NCBI GenBank assembly: GCA_028292405.1
Contig: JAQGMJ010000087.1
Location: forward strand, 202,295 to 266,294
Direction: 5' to 3'
Origin: Betaproteobacteria bacterium
GTDB taxonomy: Bacteria; Pseudomonadota; Gammaproteobacteria; Burkholderiales; JAEUOS01
DNA: 64,000 bases
Shown: positions 57,518 to 64,000 of the stretch, piece after piece
Position numbering within the stretch: position 1 is the stretch's first letter
Layout: each line of letters begins with the position of its first letter
Program-made: the position numbers and the translations under genes
The notes under the pieces: generated by a model
What the model saw: only the letters and a program-made list of their open reading frames with translations
What the model was told of the DNA's origin: nothing
Database searches by the model: none

Positions 57518-58141
57518 ATGAGCGAAATCATCGGCCTGTTCCCCACCCCCTTGATGCGGGTGGAAAAACTGCTCGATGCCGCGCTGATCGACGCCCTGGT
57601 CGCGGAGTTCAGCTGCGGTGCCGGCAGCACCAACCCGAAGTCGGACCTGCTGGCCCACACCGGCATGCTCGCACCCGGGTCGAGTGCAGCGCTGCGGATG
57701 GTCGCCGCGCTGATCGCCCCTGGCCTGGCCGAATTCGGCGAACACCTGTTCGGCGAGCGACTGTCATGGTCGATCAAGGAAATGTGGGTCAACGTGCTGG
57801 AGACCGGCGGCCACCAGGCGATGCACAACCACGCCAACAGCTTCGTCTCGGGCGTGCTCTACCTGACCGCGAGCCACCCCTCGGCCGCTACCGTATTCGT
57901 CAAAAGCCCGGCCGGCAGCGACTTCATTTTCAACAACAACCATCCGGGCGCCGCCGCCAGCCCGTTCAATGCCGGCAAATACACCACGCCCGCCGCCGCT
58001 GCCGGCGACCTGGTGCTGTTCCCCAGTTACCTGCTGCACGAAGTGCCGGCCAATCGGGGGGAACAGCGCGTTACTCTCGCCTTCAACGCCATTCCCGACC
58101 GGCTCGACTCCTGGGGCTACACCGTCCGCTTTACCAACTAG
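57518..58141 (+). CDS. 2OG-Fe(II) oxygenase of the TIGR02466 type
   Basis: The 207-residue protein has the pattern of the putative 2OG-Fe(II) oxygenase family: the N-terminal IGLFPTPLMRVEK, then HQAMHNHANSFVSGVLYLT with H103, H105 and N107, and FPSYLLHEVPANRGEQRVTLAFN with H174 and R184. The iron triad would be a His, an H-x-N or H-x-D variant, and the distal His; R184 would bind 2-oxoglutarate. Known members are uncharacterised or linked to hydroxylation of peptides. It follows a secreted protein with a proline/asparagine-rich motif by 17 bases, which is a possible substrate. Cytoplasmic. Confidence 0.83.
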   Translation: MSEIIGLFPTPLMRVEKLLDAALIDALVAEFSCGAGSTNPKSDLLAHTGMLAPGSSAALRMVAALIAPGLAEFGEHLFGERLSWSIKEMWVNVLETGGHQAMHNHANSFVSGVLYLTASHPSAATVFVKSPAGSDFIFNNNHPGAAASPFNAGKYTTPAAAAGDLVLFPSYLLHEVPANRGEQRVTLAFNAIPDRLDSWGYTVRFTN

Positions 58142-58555
58142 CCTTCACGCCAGTGAGCGCCGACATTGCCGGTCCGGCTTGCGGGGAAGCCGCAGGAATG
58201 CGCAGGACTGAAACGCGGGATTGCATGGAAGCTGCCTCTGAGCCACCTCCCGGGGTCCTGTGCGCAATGCCTTTGTTGCTTTTTCGCACGCCCTCTTGCC
58301 TGAATACGCTTAACGGCGGGTCTATAGAGGAGTTGCAGTCGCCAATAGTCGCGCGATACGGTGCAATTTGTTATCATGTCGCGCCTAAACCGCTGTTTTC
58401 AGCGGTCTTTTTGTTGCCCGCCGCTTAAACCCCGTCCGCAGGGCGCCCGACCAACAGGGCAAGCGACTTCCACTTGGCGCCATGCGGCACCTCGACGCGC
58501 CAGATAATGGGCAGATTTCTTTTTAGAATCAGTTAGTTAGTTGACAGGATCGATC
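58142..58555. other. Gene-free region with a terminator-like hairpin
   Basis: No gene is supported in these 414 bases. An orphan terminator (58387-58414) lies about 250 bases after the oxygenase stop and 140 bases before the aminotransferase ATG. A promoter-like TTGCCT/TCTATA pair (58297/58322, spacer 19) is weak. A small RNA or a long leader is possible. Confidence 0.45.
58387..58414 (+). terminator. Rho-independent terminator, orphan
   Basis: ACCGCTG (58389-58395) and CAGCGGT (58400-58406) pair around TTTT, then CTTTTTG follows. It serves the upstream oxygenase transcript, a leader transcript of the aminotransferase, or a small RNA. Confidence 0.78.
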
Positions 58556-59812
58556 ATGACCATCGCTTACGCACCGCAAAGAAAAATCTCGTCCTTCCAC
58601 CCGCCGCAGCGCACCCTGCTGGGTCCCGGCCCTTCCGAGATCAACCCACGCGTGCTGGCTGCCTCCTCCCTGCCCGCCATCGGCTACCTCGACCCGATTT
58701 TCGTCGACATGATGGATGAGCTGAAACAGCTCCTGCGCTACGCCTATCAAACAAACAACCAACTCACCTTCCCGCTCTCCGGCCCCGGCTCGGTGGGCAT
58801 GGAATCGTGCTTCGTCAACATGGTCGAGCCCGGCGAGAAGGTCGTCGTGATGAAGAACGGCGTGTTCGGCGGCCGCATGGTCGAAAACGTTGACCGCGTC
58901 GGCGGCAAGTCGGTGGTGATCGAAGACGCCTGGGGCGAGCCTTGCGACCCGCAAAAGCTGGAAGACACGCTGAAGAAGAACCCGGACACCAAGATCGTCT
59001 CGTTCATCCACGCCGAAACCTCCACCGGCGCGCAATCCGACGCCAAGACCCTCGCCGCCATTGCCCACAAGTACGGCGCCATGGTGATCTGCGATGCCGT
59101 CACCTCGCTGGCCGGCACCCCGGTGAAGACCGACGAGTGGGACCTCGACGCCGTCTATTCCGGCTCGCAGAAATGCCTCTCGTGCGTACCCGGCCTGTCG
59201 CCGGTGTCGTACAACGAGCGCGTGATCGAAAAAGTGAAGCTGCGCCGCGACAAGAACCGCGTGCAAAGCTGGTTCATGGACCTGAACCTGGTGCTCGGCT
59301 ACTGGGGCGAAACCACCCGCACCTATCACCACACCGCGCCGATCAACAGCCTGTTCGCCCTGCATGAATCGCTACTGCTGCTGAAGGAAGAAGGCCTGGA
59401 GAATTCCTGGGCGCGCCATATGCGCCACCACCTGGCACTGAAGGCCGGCCTGGAAGCCATGGGCTTGTCGTTCCTGGTGAAGGAACAATACCGCCTGCCG
59501 CAGATGAACGCGGTGATGATCCCCGAATCGATCCAGGCGCGCGAAGCCGAAGTGCGCAAGACCCTGCTGAACGAATTCAACATCGAAATCGGTGCGGGCC
59601 TCGGGCCTCTCGCCGGCAAGATCTGGCGCATCGGCATGATGGGCTACTCCAGCAAGCCGGAAAACGTCATGCTCTGCCTGTCCGCGCTCGGCTCGGTGCT
59701 GGCCGACATGGGCCAGCCGGTGAAGGTGGGCGAGGCCGAAGCCGCCGCCCACTCCGCCTACGCCTCGATGCACGCTTCGGCCGCCCAGGCCAAGCTGCGC
59801 GCCGCGGCTTAA
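58556..59812 (+). CDS. Class V aminotransferase (alanine/serine-glyoxylate type)
   Basis: The ATG at 58556 (GACAGGATCGATC upstream) gives 418 residues. The fold-type I enzyme has LLGPGPSEINPRVLAA at residue 25, IAHKYGAMVICDAVTSLAGTP with the aspartate that holds the pyridine nitrogen, and SGSQKCLSCVPG where K is the pyridoxal-phosphate lysine. The C-terminal GAGLGPLAGKIWRIGMMGYSS is the conserved closing block. This arrangement fits alanine-glyoxylate or serine-glyoxylate transaminases. It produces glycine from glyoxylate in most relatives. It is followed by the cyclase-FHA gene 24 bases later. Confidence 0.92.
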   Translation: MTIAYAPQRKISSFHPPQRTLLGPGPSEINPRVLAASSLPAIGYLDPIFVDMMDELKQLLRYAYQTNNQLTFPLSGPGSVGMESCFVNMVEPGEKVVVMKNGVFGGRMVENVDRVGGKSVVIEDAWGEPCDPQKLEDTLKKNPDTKIVSFIHAETSTGAQSDAKTLAAIAHKYGAMVICDAVTSLAGTPVKTDEWDLDAVYSGSQKCLSCVPGLSPVSYNERVIEKVKLRRDKNRVQSWFMDLNLVLGYWGETTRTYHHTAPINSLFALHESLLLLKEEGLENSWARHMRHHLALKAGLEAMGLSFLVKEQYRLPQMNAVMIPESIQAREAEVRKTLLNEFNIEIGAGLGPLAGKIWRIGMMGYSSKPENVMLCLSALGSVLADMGQPVKVGEAEAAAHSAYASMHASAAQAKLRAAA

Positions 59813-59836
59813 GCGACTCGGGCTAGGGGGAGGCCG

Positions 59837-60766
59837 ATGTCGAACCAGGACACCACGCTGGACCTGTCGATGCACGACAGGCCGGCGATGGTCGCCGCTG
59901 TGTTGTTCGCCGACATTGCCGGCTCCACCAAGCTTTACGACATCCTCGGCGACACCCGGGCCAAGCAACTGATCGACGAGACCCTGTCCGAAATGCGCGC
60001 GGCCACCGCGCGCTTCCAGGGCCGGGTGGTGAAAACCATCGGCGACGAAATCATGTGCGTGTTCCGCGACCCGGAGCGCGTCATGCTGGCCGCCTGCGAC
60101 ATGCAGACCCGGGTCAACGCCCTGCCGATCGTCGACGGCACCAAGCGCCTGATCCGCATCGGCTTTCACTTCGGCGCGGTGATCGAGGAAAAGGGCGATG
60201 TGTTCGGCGACACGGTCAACGTCGCCGCGCGCATGGCCGGCGTCGCCAAGGGCCTGCAGATCATCACCAGCCGCGCAACCGCCGACCAGTTGCCGGCCGG
60301 CATGCGCGCCTCGGTGCGCCCGATCGCCACGGTGGCGGTCAAGGGCAAGGACGACATGCAGGTGTGCGAGGTGATCTGGCAGTCCGACGATGACCTCACC
60401 ATGACGGTCGATTCGCTGCACGCCAACAAGCCCGCCGCCAACGCCCTGCTGGCGCTGACCCACAACGGCCGCGAGGTGCTGCTCTCCACCGCCGTGCCGG
60501 CCGCCACCTTCGGCCGCGGCGTCGACAACACCTTCGTCATCGGCGATCTCAAGGCCTCGCGCAACCATGCGCGCGTCGAAAAGCGCCGCGACAAGTTCTA
60601 CGTGATCGACCAGAGCACCAACGGCACCTTCGTCACCGTCAAGGGCGAGGCCGAGATGGAGCTGCACCGCGAGGAAGTGATGCTGCGCGGCCAGGGGATG
60701 ATCCTGTTCGGCCACAGCGCGGCCGAATCGACCGAGGAGATCGTGCAGTTCGACATCCGCGCCTGA
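59837..60766 (+). CDS. Class III adenylate/guanylate cyclase with C-terminal FHA domain
   Basis: The 309-residue protein is a soluble cyclase. Metal aspartates are D26 (LFADIAGST) and D70 (TIGDEIMCVF). K66 and D125 are the substrate-specifying pair usual for adenylate cyclases, and N128 with R132 (VNVAARM) stabilise the transition state. All catalytic residues are in place. An FHA domain follows from about residue 220: GR at 226-227, SRNH at 241-244 and NGT at 262-264, so phosphothreonine binding is intact. It suggests cAMP production regulated by a phosphorylated partner. It is the opposite of the degraded cyclase at 42476. Confidence 0.92.
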   Translation: MSNQDTTLDLSMHDRPAMVAAVLFADIAGSTKLYDILGDTRAKQLIDETLSEMRAATARFQGRVVKTIGDEIMCVFRDPERVMLAACDMQTRVNALPIVDGTKRLIRIGFHFGAVIEEKGDVFGDTVNVAARMAGVAKGLQIITSRATADQLPAGMRASVRPIATVAVKGKDDMQVCEVIWQSDDDLTMTVDSLHANKPAANALLALTHNGREVLLSTAVPAATFGRGVDNTFVIGDLKASRNHARVEKRRDKFYVIDQSTNGTFVTVKGEAEMELHREEVMLRGQGMILFGHSAAESTEEIVQFDIRA

Positions 60767-60782
60767 AGGCGCGGCCGGGGAG

Positions 60783-60923
60783 TACCGGCGGCACTGAAGG
60801 CCGCCTGGGGGACCAGCGGCACTGAAGGCCGCCTGGGAGACCAGCGGCACTGAAGGCCGCCCGGGGGACCAGCGACATTGAAGGCCGCCTGGGGGGACCA
60901 GCGACATTGAAGGCCGCCTGGGC
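60783..60923. repeat. 28-bp tandem repeat, five copies, each a hairpin
   Basis: Units start at 60783, 60811, 60839, 60867 and 60896. Each contains GCGGC or GCGAC, ACTGAAG or ATTGAAG, then GCCGCC; the first three have GCGGC-N7-GCCGC inverted repeats, the last two have one mismatch. The array fills the space between the convergent cyclase-FHA and TonB-like genes. Confidence 0.9.
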
Positions 60924-60953
60924 GCCCCGCAACGCTGGCGCTCGCCCGGAGAT

Positions 60954-61472
60954 TTATTCGCTGGCCTGGACTTCGGCCAGGGTGCGCATCTGGAATTTGC
61001 CATCGCGGCGGAACAGCCAGGACTCGAGGTACTCGACCCGGCCGCGGCGCAGCACGGCGCGGGTAGGCTTGGGCAGGGGCATGGCGCGCTTCAGGCTGGC
61101 GAGGGCAACCGCGCGGGTTTCAAGATCGCCGTTGTCGCGGAACAGCCGGGTGCCGACAATTTCTCCGCGCTCATCCACCACGACACTGAGGACGACGATG
61201 GAGCGCAACAGCGGCGGCGGCTTGCCGGTAAATATTTTTTCGGCATTGGTCTCGTAGACGCGCTTGGCGACTTCGGCCTTGTAGCCGTCGATATTGTTTG
61301 CCGTGGAGGCCGGGGCGGGAACCTCGGCCGCCGGCGGCGGCATGACGACCAGCGGGGGCGGCGGCTCGGACGGCAGCGGCGTTTTTTGCGCGCATGCCGC
61401 TAGCAGCAGGGTGAGGGGAAGCAGGCGCAGCAGCTGACGCACAGCGGCGCGCGGAAGGAACGGGGGGATCAT
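60954..61472 (-). CDS. TonB C-terminal-like lipoprotein
   Basis: The 172-residue precursor begins MIPPFLPRAAVRQLLRL at the ATG at 61472. A hydrophobic segment ends with lipobox LLLAACAQ. A Pro-rich spacer (PSEPPPPLVVMPPPAAEVP) is followed by a TonB C-terminal-like domain with VVLSVVVDERGEIVGTRLFRDNGD, ALASLKRAMPLPKPTRAVL. The protein is probably outer-membrane anchored instead of inner-membrane anchored, unlike true TonB; it lacks the usual N-terminal helix and ExbBD-contact motif. No ExbBD genes are near. Its stop lies 30 bases beyond the tandem repeat array. Confidence 0.8.
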   Translation of the reverse strand: MIPPFLPRAAVRQLLRLLPLTLLLAACAQKTPLPSEPPPPLVVMPPPAAEVPAPASTANNIDGYKAEVAKRVYETNAEKIFTGKPPPLLRSIVVLSVVVDERGEIVGTRLFRDNGDLETRAVALASLKRAMPLPKPTRAVLRRGRVEYLESWLFRRDGKFQMRTLAEVQASE

Positions 61473-61697
61473 GGGAATCGGCGTACTTTGTCTCGGTGCG
61501 GTCTCGAAAATCGGACGTCGGCCGACAGCCGATGGCGACGCTTGCACGGGTTTAGAGCGTAGCCGATCGGAAACGTTCCGCGAAACGCGCCGCTTTGCGC
61601 AGCACAAAATGACAATGTCACGGGCGGCTGTTGCGCGCGTACAAATGTTGCCACGCGGGACGCGACAAGCCGCGGCCTCTGTGTAAATATTAAGCAT

Positions 61698-64000
61698 ATG
61701 TCCGTGGAAACCACCACCACCATCACCACGCAGGCGCGCGCGGCGCTGTCCGACGAGCTCAAGCGCCAGGCGCTGGAGTTTTCCGAGCGGGTGCAGGTCA
61801 AGCGTTCCGAGGCGATCGGCCTGACCAAGGCGCACCAGGAGGAATTGCGCCTGGCGATCCTCGCCGAAGCGCAGTCGCGGCGCGCCAAGGAAATCGCGCG
61901 CCAGCGCGCCGAGAAGGCGCTGGCCGAGCAAAGCGGGCTGGAGGAAGAGGCCAAGCAGGCCGAGCAGGTGCTGGCGGCGATCCGCATCCAGCTCACCGAT
62001 ACCCTGGGCGAGATTGCCGCCGCCGATGGTGAACTCGACCGCAACACCGCCAGCCTGGCGGCCGGCCAGGCCGATGAGGGCCAAGTCGCCGGCCTGAAAG
62101 GCGAGATCGGGCAATTGCGCCAGCGCCGCGACAACCTGGTGGCTGAACGCAACGCCCTGGCGCGCACCATCGAAGAAGCCGAAGCCGGCCTCGACAGCGC
62201 CCGCGTGCGCGGCCTGCAGTTGAAGGCACAGGCCGATGGCGCCGAGGCCGACGCCCGCGCGGCGCAGGAGAAGCTGGCGCAGGCACGCACCGCCCTGACG
62301 CAGGCGCAGGCCGACCTGGAAAACCTGCGCAACGCCACCGCGGCGGTGGCCAGCCAGTCGGCGCAGGCGCGCCCCGCTCTCGGCCTGACCCAGACCATGC
62401 AGGTGCTGGCGGCCAACTTCCAGCCGGAAGAGGGTGGCGAAACGCCCGCAGCGGCGCCGGCCGCCGCTGCCGGCAACGACGGCCAAAGCGCGCTGGACCA
62501 GGCGCACATCGAGCGCCAACGTTCGCTGGACGCGTCGAAAAAGCTCGAGATGGCGATCCGCGGCCGCCTGGCGGCCGAGCAGCGTTCGCAGCGCGAGGCG
62601 CAGGCGCTGGCGCGGGTCGAGGCGGAGGTCGAGAAGGTCACCGAAGCCAAGCGCATGATCGCCGACGAGCTCAAGCTCGAGGTCGACCGGCGCAATGAAC
62701 TTGAACTGCAGCTCGACGCCGCCCGCACCCAGCGCGTCGAGCTCGACGCGCAGCTGCGCGCGGCGGCGGCGCGCCAGACCCACGCGCGGCGCGAGGCCGA
62801 GAGCGCCGGCGCGCAGATGCAGGCGGCCGAAGCGGAAATGGCCAAGCTGCTCGCCGACAGCACGCGCGGGCAGCAGGAGCTCGAAGCCAAGCGCCGCGAG
62901 TCCGAACAGCTGAAGCAAAACCTGGCCGAGGCGCTTTCCCTGGCCGGCTCTTACGGCGAAGATTTGCAGCGCGAAAGCGCGGCGATCGCCGCCGTCGAGA
63001 GCGAACTGGCGCAGGCGCGTGCGCGCCGCGCCGAGGCCGAGCGCCTGCTGGCGCCCGAGCGCAGCAGCGCCGAGGAAGCCGAGCGCGCCAGCGCGGAGAT
63101 CCGCCGCCGCCGCGAGGAGGAACTGGCCGCCGCCGCGACGGCAGCCATTACCGCCGAGGCGGCGCTGGCCAGGCAGCGGGAGGTGGTCGCCGGTGCCGAT
63201 GCCGAACTGGCCGCCGCCACTGCACGCGCCGAAAACCTCAAGCATGAGCTGGCCGACACCCTGTCGCGCGCCGCCGCGCTGGAAGCCGACCTGAAAAGCG
63301 AAAAGGTGTCGCTGCGCACCGGCGAGAGCGAGCTGACGCGGGTGCGCACGGATGCCGCCGCGCTGGAGCGTGCGCTGGTCGCCCAGCGCACCCAGGCGAG
63401 CCAGTTCGAGAGCAGCACTTCCTCCGAGCGGCGGGTGCACGAGGCACACAAGGCCGCCGCCGCCAGCGCCACCCGGGCTGCGACCGCCGAGCTGGCGCAG
63501 TTGCGCGCGCTGGAGCAAAAAACCACGGACGAGGCAGCGCAGCAGCGGCGCCGCGCCGAGCAGTTCAAGAACGACCTGGCGGAAGTGCTGTCGCGGGTGT
63601 TTTCGCTGGAACAGGACCTCAAGCGCGAGCGCGCCGCCGCCGACGCCGCCCAGGCCGATCTCGAACGCGCGCGCGCACGCCGCGCCGATCTCGAGCAGAC
63701 CATGGCCGCCGAGCAGGCGCGGGCCGAAACGGCGGGGCGCGAGGCCGAAGCCGCGCGCAACGACGGCCAGAACGCCCTGCGCGCCAAGGCCGAGCATGAA
63801 GCCACGCTCGCCGCCACCGAAAAGATGGTGGCCGAGCTGCAGACGCGCCTCGAATTGATCGAAAACGCGCGCAAGCATCGCGTGTCGCAGCTCGCCGCCG
63901 TCGCCGAGCGCAGCGCCGAGCTGGTGCGCCAGACCCGCGAACAGACCGAGGCCCACGCCGCCGAGAGCGCGCGCCTGGAGGCCCTGCGCGCGCAGCGCCA
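61698..64000 (+). CDS. Long coiled-coil protein of unknown function, 3' end outside window
   Basis: An ATG at 61698 opens a frame of 767 codons that runs off the right edge with no stop. The first residues are MSVETTTTITTQARAALSDE, then nearly the whole protein is a Glu/Ala/Arg/Lys/Gln-rich heptad array (LSDELKRQALEF, QLRQRRDNLVAERNALARTI, EAERASAEIRRRREEELAAA). A short Ala/Pro/Gly break (EGGETPAAAPAAAAGNDG) lies near residue 255. No membrane segment, signal peptide or known domain is seen in this part. Poor ribosome binding site (TATTAAGCAT). It is divergent from the TonB-like gene. Relatives could be SMC-like, filament-forming or polar scaffold proteins. Confidence 0.7.
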   Translation, partial: MSVETTTTITTQARAALSDELKRQALEFSERVQVKRSEAIGLTKAHQEELRLAILAEAQSRRAKEIARQRAEKALAEQSGLEEEAKQAEQVLAAIRIQLTDTLGEIAAADGELDRNTASLAAGQADEGQVAGLKGEIGQLRQRRDNLVAERNALARTIEEAEAGLDSARVRGLQLKAQADGAEADARAAQEKLAQARTALTQAQADLENLRNATAAVASQSAQARPALGLTQTMQVLAANFQPEEGGETPAAAPAAAAGNDGQSALDQAHIERQRSLDASKKLEMAIRGRLAAEQRSQREAQALARVEAEVEKVTEAKRMIADELKLEVDRRNELELQLDAARTQRVELDAQLRAAAARQTHARREAESAGAQMQAAEAEMAKLLADSTRGQQELEAKRRESEQLKQNLAEALSLAGSYGEDLQRESAAIAAVESELAQARARRAEAERLLAPERSSAEEAERASAEIRRRREEELAAAATAAITAEAALARQREVVAGADAELAAATARAENLKHELADTLSRAAALEADLKSEKVSLRTGESELTRVRTDAAALERALVAQRTQASQFESSTSSERRVHEAHKAAAASATRAATAELAQLRALEQKTTDEAAQQRRRAEQFKNDLAEVLSRVFSLEQDLKRERAAADAAQADLERARARRADLEQTMAAEQARAETAGREAEAARNDGQNALRAKAEHEATLAATEKMVAELQTRLELIENARKHRVSQLAAVAERSAELVRQTREQTEAHAAESARLEALRAQR

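Noticed and set aside
60783..60923. CRISPR array
   Set aside because: The 28-base units follow each other without unique spacers, and no cas gene is near. It is a plain tandem repeat.
60954..63956. A 1000-codon minus-strand frame covering the coiled-coil gene
   Set aside because: Only its last 172 codons form a real protein (TonB-like lipoprotein). The upstream part is the complement of the plus-strand coiled-coil gene, which has normal heptads and a plausible start.

Overview
The window looks like a piece of a GC-rich betaproteobacterial chromosome, most likely Burkholderiales or a close relative. The pointers are three Bug/TctC periplasmic binding proteins (a family strongly expanded in that order), an slt-fau neighbourhood, a TctE-like two-component pair, and uniformly GC-rich, densely packed genes. 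No rRNA, tRNA, CRISPR array, phage or complete insertion sequence was recognised. Both window edges cut genes: a citrate-synthase-fold protein on the left and a long coiled-coil protein on the right.

Bases 1-17841 form a catabolic island. An IclR regulator (4506) faces a five-gene minus-strand operon (4323 to beyond base 1): enoyl-CoA hydratase, two Bug proteins (one broken by an in-frame TAG), a CaiB-type CoA-transferase and a citryl-CoA-lyase-like protein. A palindrome sits on the predicted start of that operon. Next comes a nine-gene minus-strand operon (14179 to 5235): alpha/beta hydrolase, amidohydrolase, RidA-type deaminase, both subunits of a Rieske ring-hydroxylating dioxygenase, a BMP/nucleoside-type ABC transporter (ATPase plus two permeases) and an isochorismatase-like amidase. 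It is controlled by, and divergent from, a GntR/FCD regulator (14351). A further minus-strand set (17841 to 15290) carries a 2-oxoglutarate-type Fe(II) oxygenase, a VOC protein and the BMP binding protein that probably serves the transporter. Together these read as uptake and degradation of a nitrogen-containing ring compound; the substrate cannot be named from sequence.

Bases 18243-42472 are mostly core and housekeeping genes: a YqaA-type membrane protein, ilvA with a clear promoter, a PhzF protein, a ParDE-type toxin-antitoxin pair with a perfect operator palindrome, an FAD monooxygenase, ttcA, a pteridine reductase, an internally duplicated TPR-glycosyltransferase, a MidA-type methyltransferase, a PhnD-like binding protein, two GSTs, an EF-hand protein, cca, an NDUFA9-like reductase, slt, fau, a structured intergenic region, a PanE-like protein, a third Bug protein, a DHH phosphoesterase and two proteins of unknown function.

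Bases 42476-53497 are rich in signalling: a catalytically degraded class III cyclase, two histidine kinases with RsbRD-like N-termini, two paralogous anchored proteins with a shared Cys-bearing C-terminus, a QseBC/TctDE-like pair, and three small lipoproteins of one family (one frameshifted). Two of these lipoproteins share an identically spaced TGTAAC-N4-GTTAC-N5-GTTAC box. TerC and a universal stress protein follow a leader with a Shine-Dalgarno-sequestering hairpin.

Bases 53623-64000 hold a PH-like membrane protein with a flotillin-like SPFH protein, a secreted protein with an NPQPDPPG motif directly followed by a 2OG-Fe(II) oxygenase, a class V aminotransferase, an active-looking cyclase-FHA fusion, a 28-bp tandem repeat array, a TonB-like lipoprotein and the start of a very long coiled-coil protein.
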